Assembly (NCBI GenBank): GCA_954871525.1
Contig: OX940864.1
Location: 1,234,001 to 1,298,000, forward strand
From: Parietaria judaica
Lineage: Eukaryota > Streptophyta > Magnoliopsida > Rosales > Urticaceae
Length of the DNA stretch: 64,000 nt
Direction of reading: 5' to 3'
Shown here: one piece after another, positions 37,101 to 48,857 of the stretch
Layout of the letters: every line of letters begins with the position of its first letter
How positions within the stretch are numbered: position 1 is the stretch's first letter
The notes under the pieces: model-generated
Database searches by the model: none
Seen by the model: the letters and a program-made list of their open reading frames with translations, nothing else
Told to the model about the DNA's origin: nothing
Translations under genes and position numbers: made by a program

Positions 37101-38206
37101 TCAGATCGGAACGAAGCCGGGAATATTGTTCAGATTCCAAAGGTGTTGCCCTGATGAATTTTGATTTGCTGCTGTTAATTTCCACATATGTTTCGCCATA
37201 TTACCGGATTGCCTTGTCCATAGAATCGAAAAATCGGCGCGGCTCGTGCCTCACGGAATGCTCTCGGCTGCGCATACACGACTGCAATAACGTGTTGTAA
37301 TTGTGATCAAGAGCATTAATCATAGGATGGGGGTAATTAAGGGGTTATAATTTTGTTAAAGTTTTTACCTATATTATTATCAAGCTATTATTGGTTGGTG
37401 AAGAGCATGGTTGTATTTTGAATTTGAAATTTCGAAATGTCAATACTAAGTGAAGAACATCTTCTCTTTTTCAAAAGCAAATGAAAAAAGAAAGAAAGAA
37501 AGGAGATAAGTCCTTGCATTTTTTGTTCACTTTATATCATAACAATGAAGATAAATAGAGAGCCTTGGAGAATTACAATATTAAAACATATCACATCTCA
37601 CATATAATTATTGAGAATAAAGAAAGAAAGAAAAAAAAAGTATAAAAGCCTAAAATAAACTTGAAAAAAAAAAATTTGACTCTAATGTTTTCACCAAATA
37701 ATTTACAAAAACGAATATCAGAATATATAATAATCAATTAGAAGGATTTAATGATTATATACATAATTAATGTACATTAGGTCGGGTTCCACATTTATTT
37801 AGGTTATCTTTTTAGTGGTCCGAAACTTGAATTTGGACACTAAAAGCCATATTTACGTGCTTAACCAGTTGTGCATTCTTAGCTTAAGAATCGAATATAA
37901 TTATTAATGAAAATAAAAATTAAAAAATTAAAAAAGACCCTTAGTATATCAAGAGTAAAAAATCATTGGGCATTATTACCATTAACTAAACAAGGAGCTT
38001 CTAGCGAATAAGCTTGTTTATATCTACAAACTAAACTAAGTGAAATCAAATATCTATTTTCTTGTCGTTTCTTTTCCATGTCATTATTATCTGTCGTTTT
38101 CTGTTAAGATCTTCCCCTTTCCAACGTCGTATTCAGATTTCATGTCGTTTCATATTTTCTTGTCGTTTTGAAGGAAATAAATATATAATTATTTATTACC
38201 GACTCA
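37101..38206. other. Intergenic DNA between BRX-like and eS27 genes
   Basis: BRX-like 3' flank, then AT-rich sequence with TGTCGTTTT-type motifs at 38060-38170. No gene recognised. Confidence 0.6.
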
Positions 38207-38300
38207 AAACCCTAATAAGTCTGTAAAGAATAAAGGGCCGAGATTGAAAGGCCCACATCGGACGGCCCACAACGAAGCGGAATCCCTTGGTATATATTCA
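38207..38300 (+). promoter_or_regulatory. eS27 promoter: telo-box, site II motifs and TATA box
   Basis: AAACCCTAA (38207-38215) is a telo-box, GGCCCA occurs twice (38250-38255 and 38264-38269) as site II elements, and TATATATT-like sequence follows at about 38290. This combination is typical of plant ribosomal protein promoters, where TCP-family factors bind site II and drive expression in dividing cells. Confidence 0.7.
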
Positions 38301-38391
38301 TCGCTACCATTACGCTGAACTCTCTCTCCGACCTCTGTATTTTTTGCTCAGAGCTTTCTAGGGTTTTTCGCGAGCTTCCGAATCTCCTACC

Positions 38392-39209
<818 letters not shown>

Positions 39210-41650
39210 TTCTACTTAGTTCCCCCTTTTGAAATTGGCTTGTGATGGGAGAGGGTTCTACTAGTTAAGTTAGTCGAAAAGGGATTTGAAACCGAGCTGT
39301 CGCGTGGTTCTGTCTTATGGGTGTTCCGATTTTTGTTAAAAGTTATGACCTTTTTGTGTTTAGACCCTTGAAATTTTCCTTCTTATTTATGTTGCAAATT
39401 TTGTACTTTTTCATGCGTTTAGTGGATTAACTTACTCTTTTTGAGAGACTTCACGTTTGTTCTAATTATTTTCTTGATCTTAGCCTATGGCTTTTAGATA
39501 AAATTGTTAGATGTGAATTACCTTAGGCTTATTATTTGTCATGGATCACAATACGGCTATTCATGTTAAGTTATAATGTAGATCACCCTATTAGATTTTA
39601 TGGAATTTCAACTTTCTTTAGAAGTTATATCTTCTTGAAGAATAGTTTAGGTTTTCTTATCTTAATTTTCCGCCGTTTACGAATAATATTGTGCTTTAAC
39701 ATGGATGGTTAAGTGTGGTCGTTGGGGAAAAACCCTTAAAAGCTTAGGTTTAACACGTACCGAAATAGTCGGATTGGCAGCAGGCTCCAAAATACGGGCT
39801 CTGGAGCTGGTGGTGACCATGGACTTGCTTTGCAAAGTGTTCGGGTCGAGCTCTGGTTTTAAGAACCTGTGGTTCACCGACGAAAGCCCCATGAAAATCC
39901 AACCAATTGGGCCGGAATAATTAGGTTTCTAGTGCTTGTGAAATTGATAGGTGTTTTTTGCTCATAAAATTAAATAGTGTGTGAAATATGAATCATGAAT
40001 GTTGATAAAAACACGGCGACATTATGTTGCCGTAGTGACAAAAAAAGGTAATTACTTTGTTCGAAAGTGGATAAAAAGTGAAAAGTGTTGCTTTCTTCTT
40101 TGTGGTAAAAGACTAAAAGTAAGATTCTTCTAGTCAGTGGCAGTAAGTCATTCGAATGATTATGAGATCAATGGAATCCAATAAACCTTAACGCGTTAAT
40201 ATGCAAAGATTAAAAGCCTAAGATTTAAATTAGTAAAGCCTAAGCAAGATTCGGTTAATTTCACTGATTAGTAAATGTGAAGTTACTGTATTTTTCCTTC
40301 CTTCAATTTATGGTTTCCCGAGGTGAATGATTGTATTTGTAGGTGGGGGTCGCATTGAACAAAATTACTTTGATTTTAGTGTAAAAAAATGCATATATTT
40401 TTTTGTAGGATTTTTTTATAACTTTTTATAAAACCCTTTTCTTTTCCCTTATTTTCCATGGCTTTGTTCAGGCATAGAAATTATAGAATATGGATGTAAA
40501 ATTTAAATTTATTTTCATTAAGTTTTTGGAGGTTAGAAAACACTTTAATTGAATCATTGATAATCATATCTGATGTGACCATTTTTTTACTTAGCACATG
40601 CTAGTATTGTGTGATTACTAAGTATTGTGTGATTACTAGGGCAAAGGTTAAAAAAGGTGAAAGTGAAGTTAAATATTGTATTATTAGATCTAAATCTCTA
40701 ATAACAAAGGCTAAGACTTGTGATTTGATGGTACTTTTGAGAGCGTTACTCCAAAACATGCCATATCTTTGTGCTAGTAGTATACAATTTTGATATATGT
40801 TTTAGAGACTAGCAAGTTCAATAAGTGGGTATACCGATTGTGTTTTCGTAAAAAGATCAATATAAATTCTACGAATTTGATTTTATGTGCATACTATAAA
40901 ATTGATGATTTTTTTTTTTTTAAGAAGATTGTTAGAAACCTTCTGGATATTCTGCATCCTAGAAATGCGGAATCCTAAGAAAAACTCAACAAAGATATCA
41001 TTCAAAATTTAAAATGATAGCATATATTTTTCTATTAAAAAATCGATTTACTTACCAATTCGTAATTTTGTCGCCGAGAATCCGATGGATTATATAATGG
41101 TATATGTGAAAAAATTAAAGGAAGATATGAGATTTTCTTAGTTAAGATTAAAATTGAGAGCCATAAAAAATTACTTTTACCACCTTACGTGGAGAGAATT
41201 TGTTTAAATTTTAGCATTACATGGATCGAACTCAAAATCTCAACGAAGAAGATTAAAAACTCAACCATTAAAGAGGCTATCTACATGAAAAATATTGTGA
41301 TCAACCGATCAAGGTAACAAAAATTGGAGGAAAAAAAAAATCAAGTTTAAAATATATAAAATGAAAAGAAGGTGAAAGTGAAAGTAAAAGTGAAGGTATT
41401 AATAATCATGATTAACAATAGTATTACAAAAATTAAGTGACAACCTGGAACTATAATTCACCCGCACGCACGGCCTTTCTTCTCCTTCTTCTAATCTAAG
41501 CACGTTCATCATGTTCATGCCCAACTCTCTCCTTTCCCATTCTTCTCTTTTTTGCAGCTTTTGACGCTCTTACACCAGACACTATATAATTATATTACAT
41601 GTATATCAGTATATATTACTATATTATTATATAAACACCCCAACCATCTG
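39210..41650. other. Intergenic DNA
   Basis: AT-rich. A slightly GC-richer patch at 39700-39925 is open on both strands but matches no family I know. No gene is supported. Confidence 0.5.
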
Positions 41651-41661
41651 AAAGTCTCTCA

Positions 41662-41669
41662 CTATAAAA
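41662..41669 (+). promoter_or_regulatory. TATA box of BIG GRAIN 1-like gene
   Basis: CTATAAAAA lies about 200 bp before the start codon, followed by a CT-rich leader. It is the best TATA candidate for the downstream gene. Confidence 0.55.
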
Positions 41670-41859
41670 ACACAGTTCAGCTTTGCCTTGCTTTGGCCAC
41701 TCTTATCTCTCTCTCTCCCTCTTGAGTTGGACTTGAAGGTCTTCACTTTCTCTCTCTATATATATTGAATTAACAATCTCTCTCTAGTGTGTGTGTGTGT
41801 GTATATATTATATATTATAATTAATCTCCCCAACTCTCAAAATCTCTCTCTCTCTCTCC

Positions 41860-42672
41860 ATGCTGAGCTCGGAAGACATGGCAACCCCGCGGAGGAGACG
41901 AACACCCTCCTTCTCGTCGTCTCTCCTCGACTCCATCTACCGCTCCACCGACGATTCAAAGTCCGACCACCACCGTCACCACAGCAAAAATTCTTCTTTC
42001 TCCGATCGAGAGTTCAGCCGAGCCACTATGATTGAGAGCTGGGTCGAGACGCAGAGCGTCACCGCCTCCTCCTCATCCGAGTCGGCCTGGTCCAACTCGG
42101 ACAGCGCCGAGTCCAACCGGAAGAAGAAGAAGAACCCGAGCAACTCGGTCAACACCGGGTTCTCGAAGACCAAGCTCCGAGCCATGAAGCTCTACACCGA
42201 GCTCAAGAAAGTCAAGCAGCCCATCTCGCCGCGGCGCATCGCCACCTTCCTCAACTCCATCTTCGCCTCCTCCGGCGCCAGCGGAAGCGTCAAGAAGTCG
42301 AAGATGTGCTACGTCGGAGCCGTTGAGGACGTGGCGTTGACTCCATCAGAAGTCAACGTGTCGAAGTCATGCCTGAGCAAACCCCAGGCCGCCAAGAGCC
42401 AGCACGAGAAGCGGTCAGTGAGGTTCTTCATAGCCGAGGATTCAAAGCCATACGGGGTTCGCCGTGAACGGGATTTGACACCATTGTCGGGCGTCCGAAG
42501 AAGCTTCAACGAAGATGACGACGACGACGACGAGGAGGATTTGAGCTGCGCAAGCTCGGATCTTTTCGAGCTTGATCATCTAGTTGTGGGAAGGTACAGA
42601 GAAGAGCTTCCTGTGTACGAGACCACGAGTGTCACGACCAATCGAGCCATTGCCAATGGTTTGATCTTGTAA
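41860..42672 (+). CDS. BIG GRAIN 1-like protein
   Basis: A single-exon gene of 270 residues. Conserved blocks of the plant BIG GRAIN 1 (BG1)-like family are visible: PSFSSSLLDSIYRS near the N-terminus, KLYTELKKVKQPISPRRIATFLNSIF in two pieces in the middle, KRSVRFF, an acidic run of Asp/Glu, and the C-terminal CASSDLFELDHL with RYREELPVYETT. Rice BG1 is a membrane-associated regulator of auxin response and transport that affects organ and grain size; the molecular activity is not known. Met1 and Met7 (MATPRR) are both possible starts. No transmembrane segment is obvious. The family call rests on remembered motifs. Confidence 0.85.
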   Translation: MLSSEDMATPRRRRTPSFSSSLLDSIYRSTDDSKSDHHRHHSKNSSFSDREFSRATMIESWVETQSVTASSSSESAWSNSDSAESNRKKKKNPSNSVNTGFSKTKLRAMKLYTELKKVKQPISPRRIATFLNSIFASSGASGSVKKSKMCYVGAVEDVALTPSEVNVSKSCLSKPQAAKSQHEKRSVRFFIAEDSKPYGVRRERDLTPLSGVRRSFNEDDDDDDEEDLSCASSDLFELDHLVVGRYREELPVYETTSVTTNRAIANGLIL

Positions 42673-45205
42673 TAGTGCGTTATTTGTATTTTTTCGAAAT
42701 CAAGATCTTAATGGAGATGTATTTTTCTAAGTTTAGTAATTTACTATTATAAATTAGAGAGAATATTAATAATAACTCTCCTATCAATCAATAACCATCA
42801 TAACCATCATGCAAGATGCAACCTTCAACTTTTATGTTACAGATATTTGCGATAAAAGTATACAAAGTTAGGTCACTAAGTTTTTTGATACATGCGTCGA
42901 AGAGTAAGGTGAAACACTTTCGTACCGATTATCGGTGAAACTTTCGTACCGATTATCGATCATCAATACGGGTTTAAAATTTGTTTTATTGCTTGATAAA
43001 AGTATCCAGCGGTTTCGGGAGAAGACTAATCTGTAACGTTTTTTTCTTCAGCTTTTAATATTATTAGAAACCGGTAAAATTACCTTATTTACAGTGGTTG
43101 CATTTCTAAACTTGGTAAACACTAGATTTTACCGGTCTTTACAAGTTGCCGATAATTGAGAAAATCAGTATCAATTTTTTCATGAATCAAGTATAAATAC
43201 CTTGAAATATTGGTTCTACAAAAGGTGTAATTAAGAAAAGGCCTTTTTACGCAAGAAAATTTTAAAAGCGGAAAAAGCAAAAGAAAAGTATGTTCTAAAT
43301 AGCAACGTATGTTAGTGAAGCGTGTGATTTAAAACTACATGAGTTGTTTCTTAGTGTTCCCATTAAATTGATATTTTTTTATTTTTTGTATTTAGCATCA
43401 CTAGCCAAAACTGAACTTTAAATTGAAAAGGAGGGACTAGCAAGCAAGAGATTTATTTATTTTTTTGAAAAAAGGACAAGAAAATTTTTCCCATCTATTA
43501 GATTGGAGAAAGGTAGAAAGTTTTACTTTATTCATCAATTAATTAATCTATATTTGATTTTTTATCATTAATATTGCTCTAAATTTTCACTTTTTTTTCC
43601 CACAGAGTTTGCACATGGCCTCAACATCACAAAGTAAAATTTGGCCCCCCTTTTGAACTCAAGGAATAAGAAATCATTGAGATTTCTTAATAACTTTTTC
43701 CATATATATATTATCTTTTTCTACTAGGTAAATTATAATTTCCAAATGGGTAAGAATCTAAAATACCGTTTGAGTGATCTATGACGAGGAAATACCCATA
43801 GTTTGAAATTTGCACAAGCTATAATAATCGCCCATTTTTTAAAAATTATCGGTAAATTCTCAACGAGAAAATTAAATTAAAATCCAATTACATTATTATC
43901 TTTTTTAATGTGAGTTCATGAATTTGTTTCTAATAGTGGGACGTTATTGTTAGCAAAGACAATTAATTGGAAGATAAATTTGTATTTGTGCAAATCCAAA
44001 CATGATCTGAATGTGTCTGTGACGTGGCAAATGCATTATTCTTCATCCTTGGCAGACAAGTGGACCCTCTCACAAGTCAAAATAAAGCAGATTCACATAT
44101 CATGCCACTTTCACAAACTATAGCTTTTTTACACAAAAAAAAAATATAAAAAAATAAATAATAATAATAATGAAAACACATATAAAGTTGTGAATTTGTG
44201 ATGGATCTAATTCTAAATATTCTTGAAATGATAGAAGACATTAGTGGCCTCTGGCGTTGACTTTATGACCATCTTTCTTTGATGACTTTCTTCGGAAAGA
44301 AGACATGAAAAAGTAAGAGCGGGAGAAAATTAGTTTGTGAAAGAAAGTTAAACATGAGAATATTAATCGTATACGATATCAGGGACGGAACTAGAATACA
44401 AATACCGGGCACCGAGCTGTTGTAGCACGGCATATATTTTTAAAGTTCTAATCGCGCTGATTATAAATTCAAGATCGCGATGTTTACGTTTCAATTGATT
44501 TTGTCCTATGTGTCTACATTGACATTATTTTAAATTAAAATATTTTATTGAGAACTATAAATAAATAAATAAATAAATTAATTTAAATTGTATATATGTT
44601 AAAAGAAGAAATCCAATATTAATAATAACACGTAAAACATAGCCAATTGAAAATACAAATGTCATAAGTTTGACTGTTTGAACAGTTAATCATGTCAACT
44701 AACTAGAACTTATATTTTATTTATTATTATTATTATTAAGCAAATCGATCATCACTGTTTTTTTCTTCTCTAATTATCAGGAAGGTGACATGTCTTATTC
44801 TCTCATATATACAGATGTCGATAGAATATGATGTTGCAATAATTCCTGTTATTATTTTAATTTGACAAGAGTTCAGTCTTATTAGAATAATATTATATAT
44901 TTCAAAGACTTACTATTATTAAAGAGAGATTTTCTTGTTTGACGTGAAATTGTCCCCTAATATCCAATAGCTCGAAAATCATTCATCTTAACCTCCCTAA
45001 TTATAGCTTATATATATAGTTTATAACTTTATATATAGTTAGTTATAACATGTTTTTCATTTCTCTTGGTCCATGATTTTTCAAAATTGTACTGTCTAAT
45101 TTAAGGACCAAAAATGCAATTTATTATTTTTACTTATTTTAAAATTCTTTCAAATGTAGTCCTATAGTTAGGAATATATAGGAGCTAGGGACCCATTTTA
45201 TTATT
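42673..45205. other. AT-rich intergenic DNA
   Basis: No gene recognised. A GGACGGAACTAGAA sequence at about 44385 resembles transposon-like starts at 5182 and 57543. Confidence 0.55.
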
Positions 45206-45674
45206 GGGTTAATGATGGCAAAAGTACCCAAAGTTTTGTCAAAGAACCCTTTGTGTACCCAAAGTTTAAAAGTGCTGGTGAAAATACCCAAAGTCGTATT
45301 TGGGGAGTTGACCACTCCATTCTCGTAACGCCGTTAACTTACCCGTTAACTCTGGCCACGTGGAAAAATCTGTTTTGTTAAGTGTAATCATTAGCGGTTC
45401 AATTAGTTGTACTAAATAGTATTAATTAGGGATTTAATTCGTTGTTTTGTCGTAAACGAGGCTAATGTGGGCTCATCCACATGGCAAAAATTGTTACGTC
45501 AGCAACCTACGTTTGTCCACGTGGCCAGAGTTAACGGGTAAGTTAACAACGTTACGAGAATGGAGTGGTCAACTCCCCAAATACGACTTTGGGTATTTTT
45601 CCCACCACTTTTAAACTTTGGGTACACGAGGGGTTCTTTAACCAAACTTTGGGTATTTTTGCCGTCATTAACCC
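45206..45674. mobile_element. Foldback (Mutator-like) MITE, family 1, best-preserved copy
   Basis: This 469-bp palindrome ends with GGGTTAATGA and TCATTAACCC. The exact 9-bp duplication TTTATTATT is at 45197-45205 and 45675-45683. It shares arms and centre (TTTAATTCGTTGTTTTGTCG) with the copies at 3863, 22922 and 23845. It has no coding capacity. Confidence 0.88.
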
Positions 45675-46115
45675 TTTATTATTAAACATAATATATTTAG
45701 AATGACACCTAGATGTTAAACATAATGGTATCACCTAAGTCCACTATTCATTGAATTGATTCATAATAATAATAATATTATTATTATTAGACAAGCATAT
45801 CAATGCAAGGGATTGCATGAACTACTTAGCTCAATCATATTGAAGTAAGTTAGAAGATTTATATTCCATCTTAAGTGCTAATTAGTAACCACTAAACACT
45901 TAATATACTCCTTTTATTAATTTTTTGTTAGGTTTAGGGTTTAGTCAATGCTAATTTATCTATATAATACACAACCTTTATCTATTTACCAATTTTAAAA
46001 TGTATATATATATATAATTTTAAATAAGGTGATCATTAACTACTCAACAATTATTATCGCTGTCACTTTCCAAATAATTCTAACAATTAGAGTAAACTTT
46101 TGGACACTTGAATAT

Positions 46116-46814
46116 TGTAGAGGGCGATTTTACTCACCGTGCAGTCACAAAGATAATCGAAAATAATAGATAATTATAAATAATACGAATATCTCTGATT
46201 TATTATAATTTCGAGAGGACCCGGTTTCTTCCGTTTGATAGCTTGGACAATCGAAGATTACACTCTCTAACCCTTGGGAAATCGAGAATAATATGAATAA
46301 TCAGACTCGAAGACTCAAGGATTTATTCTCTCAAAACTCACGATAATATTGGATACTGAACACTGGATACTGAAATGAAATCATTATGCTAAGTTTACAT
46401 CCGTATATATAGGCTTGAAAGTCTTCTAGAATACTCCTCAAATCTTGCTAGGGTTTCCTTCTGTTTCGCTATGATCGTGGTTGACTTCCTTATTTTGCGT
46501 TGGATATCCCACGAAATCTTCAACCGAATAACCCAGTCTTCCCTTCTTTCTCGCGATCTCGAATGAATATCTTTTAATACGAGTAGGCTTTCTCGAAGAG
46601 CTTTCTCCGATGAGCTTCCTTTCTCGCGATGAGGTGTTGGGCTGGCTTGGTCGGATGATGACTTTCCATGGGCTTCGCTTGTTGGGCCTTATTTCTTCTG
46701 CTCCTTGATGGGCCTGAACTACTTAGGCAGTCGTTCCCTTGTTTTTACGTCGTTTACTTCATAAACGACAAAGGGTAGTGTTAGGGAAAGATTTGACAAA
46801 ATCTGACCTTAACA
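46116..46814 (-). repeat. 3' LTR of Gypsy element
   Basis: 699 bp, TGTAGAGGGCG to CTTAACA on the plus strand. A TATATATA box at about 46404-46412 lies in the middle. It appears identical to the other LTR. Confidence 0.93.
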
Positions 46815-46832
46815 GTTAGTCCCCTATTTTAT
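46815..46832 (-). other. Polypurine tract
   Basis: On the minus strand the sequence AAAATAGGGGACTAAC directly precedes the 3' LTR, as expected for the plus-strand primer of reverse transcription. Confidence 0.65.
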
Positions 46833-46948
46833 CAAGTGTGAAGCAGTTGATAAAATAAAGCAGGATTTATCTCCGATAAGGTTTTGTCCGATGAAGTTTT
46901 TTTCTTTTTTTACTCGATGACGTTTTTCCTCGAAGAGGTTCTTCCTCG

Positions 46949-47565
46949 ATGAGGTTTTTCCTCGAAGAGGTTGTGTCCTTCGGGGACTCTTCCACTTCTT
47001 GCACGCTCACGGATGTCCTCGAGTTCCAACGTAGCGCTGATTGGGCGCGATTCTCCAGGCTGTCAGATCTCGGAAATCGCCGTCAATCATTTCGCATTGT
47101 CTTTGTAATTTCTTCGACGGATTTTATTAATGAAAAGGACTCTCTTTGGCTTCAACTTGTTGTTTCCGTACTTGTTGCTTCTCTTGCGTTCCTGTCATTA
47201 TTTCCTGGCTAAACTCCTTTTCTCAGGGTGACGAATTCTTCTATACTTCGGAGCCGCTGTTTTACTATGAAGATGTGCTAGCTTCTTTCCTCGCGGTCGA
47301 CGATGAACATCCCGCCATCCTCGAGGAGTTTGTCCAAGATATGATAAGGCGTGCGGCTGCCTCTCTTTCCGGAGTTGCGTTCGACGAGACTCCCCTTAGT
47401 CCTTCTTCGGCCTATGTGATCGAATTTATGATGTTGAGGCCTGTAAATTATGCCGCCGTAGAAGATCTTCTTCGGGACGTCCTCTCCGAGAATGGGGAGT
47501 TCGTCATAGAACAGATTGCCGATAGGGTAGTTCGGGAGGATTCGCCTTCCCCTGCTGTATCTTGA
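46949..47565 (+). CDS. Possible antisense gene in the 3' region of the Gypsy element
   Basis: On the strand opposite gag-pol, two open segments (46949-47104 and 47227-47565) join in frame across a GT-AG intron of 122 nt (polypyrimidine then CAG before GGTGACGAATTC). The result is 164 residues, acidic and helix-like in the C-terminal half (EEFVQDMIRRAAASLSG, VEDLLRDVLSENGEFVIEQI). An AATAAA follows the stop closely. I recognise no family. Some Tat-lineage elements are known to carry extra, sometimes antisense, open frames in this position. The exon 1 start and the donor are guesses. Confidence 0.35.
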
Positions 47566-47663
47566 ATAAATTGTACAATGTATTGTGCTTGTAATGAAAT
47601 TTCATCAATGGAATCTATTGACTTTTGCATACTATCGATGATGTATGGGAGTATGTGTACTCC

Positions 47664-47664
<1 letters not shown>

Positions 47665-47698
<34 letters not shown>
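47665..47698 (-). repeat. Homopolymer tract (poly-A on element strand)
   Basis: An uninterrupted run of about 34 T on the plus strand borders the tandem array. A second run of about 22 T lies beyond the array near 48570-48590. Confidence 0.9.
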
Positions 47699-47699
<1 letters not shown>

Positions 47700-48556
47700 G
47701 CGATGAGCTTGTCGGTGTGCACCGGGCTCTGTCGCGATGAAGTGCTTGGCACTGCTTTGCCGGCGATGAGCTTGTCGGTGTGCACCGGGCTCTGTCGCGA
47801 TGAAGTGCTTGGCACTGATTTTGCTATGCTTTCTATTCTTGGCTCTTTTGTCGTAGTGATATTTTGCTTGGCCCATTTGCCATAGTAGTTCTTTTGTAAT
47901 GTTCGTCGATGAGCTTGTCGGTATGCACCGGGCTCTGTCGCGATGAAGTGCTTGGCACTGCTTTGCCGGCGATGAGCTTGTCGGTATGCACCGGGCTCTG
48001 TCGCGATGAAGTGCTGGGCACTGATTTGCTGGCGATGAGCTTGTCGGTATGCACCGGGCTCTGTCGCGATGTATCGATCGAAATTTGCGCCGGAGCGGCT
48101 TTGTATTTTTCTTTGATTTGTCGGCGATGAGCTTGTCGGTATGCACCGGGCTCTGTCGCGATGAAGTGCTGGGCACTGATTTGCTGGCGATGAGCTTGTC
48201 GGTATGCACCGGGCTCTGTCGCGATGAAGTGCTTGGCACTGCTTTGCCGGCGATGAGCTTGTCGGTATGCACCGGGCTCTGTCGCGATGAAGTGCTGGGC
48301 ACTGATTTGCTGGCGATGAGCTTGTCGGTATGCACCGGGCTCTGTCGCGATGAAGTGCTTGGCACTGCTTTGCCGGCGATGAGCTTGTCGGTATGCACCG
48401 GGCTCTGTCGCGATGAAGTGCTGGGCACTGATTTGCTGGCGATGAGCTTGTCGGTATGCACCGGGCTCTGTCGCGATGAAGTGCTTGGCACTGCTTTGCC
48501 GGCGATGAGCTTGTCGGTATGCACCGGGCTCTGTCGCGATGAAGTGCTTGGCACTG
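47699..48556. repeat. 63-bp tandem array (126-bp higher-order) in element 3' region
   Basis: About twelve copies of a 63-bp unit containing GATGAGCTTGTCGGTATGCA occur in three blocks (2, 3 and 7 copies) separated by unique spacers of about 85 and 50 bp. In the third block two subtypes alternate, one with GCTTGGCACTGCTTTGCC and one with GCTGGGCACTGATTTGCT, so the true period is 126 bp. Because 63 is a multiple of three, frames stay open on both strands and give long spurious ORFs. Variable tandem repeats in the 3' region are known for Tat-lineage elements and can seed satellites. Confidence 0.93.
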
Positions 48557-48857
48557 TTCTCTTGCCTCTTTTTTTTTTTTTTTTTTTTTTGATGCGTGTT
48601 TATTTGAGTCAGCGATAGAATATTGTCTTAAAAGACGAGCCTCATTAAACCCTTCGAGTCCCCCAATGGGTGCGGCTCGCGAGGGAAGAGTACTCCATGT
48701 TGTATTGAATAAGGCCGGAGCCAATCGCGCGGATCCCGAACAAGTAGGGTCGGGAGTCCCCTGTTATATAAACTTTAAAATGGAATGTAAAAACTTAAGA
48801 AAAATAGAAAAGAAAACTTAACTAAAACCCGAAAACGTAAGGCGTCGATGACGCTCT

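Noticed and set aside
39677..39920. Possible small gene, open on both strands (71 residues)
   Set aside because: The slightly GC-rich patch has no splice context, homology or start evidence that I can support.
47699..48556. CRISPR-like look of regularly spaced repeats
   Set aside because: This is a head-to-tail tandem array without unique spacers between single units, in a plant retroelement. It is not a CRISPR array.
47448..48724. Long open frames of 368, 369 and 189 residues on both strands with repeated QALHRDRARCIPT or CTGLCRDEVLGT units
   Set aside because: They arise because the tandem unit is 63 bp, a multiple of three, so frames stay open in several readings. No real protein family or start context supports them.
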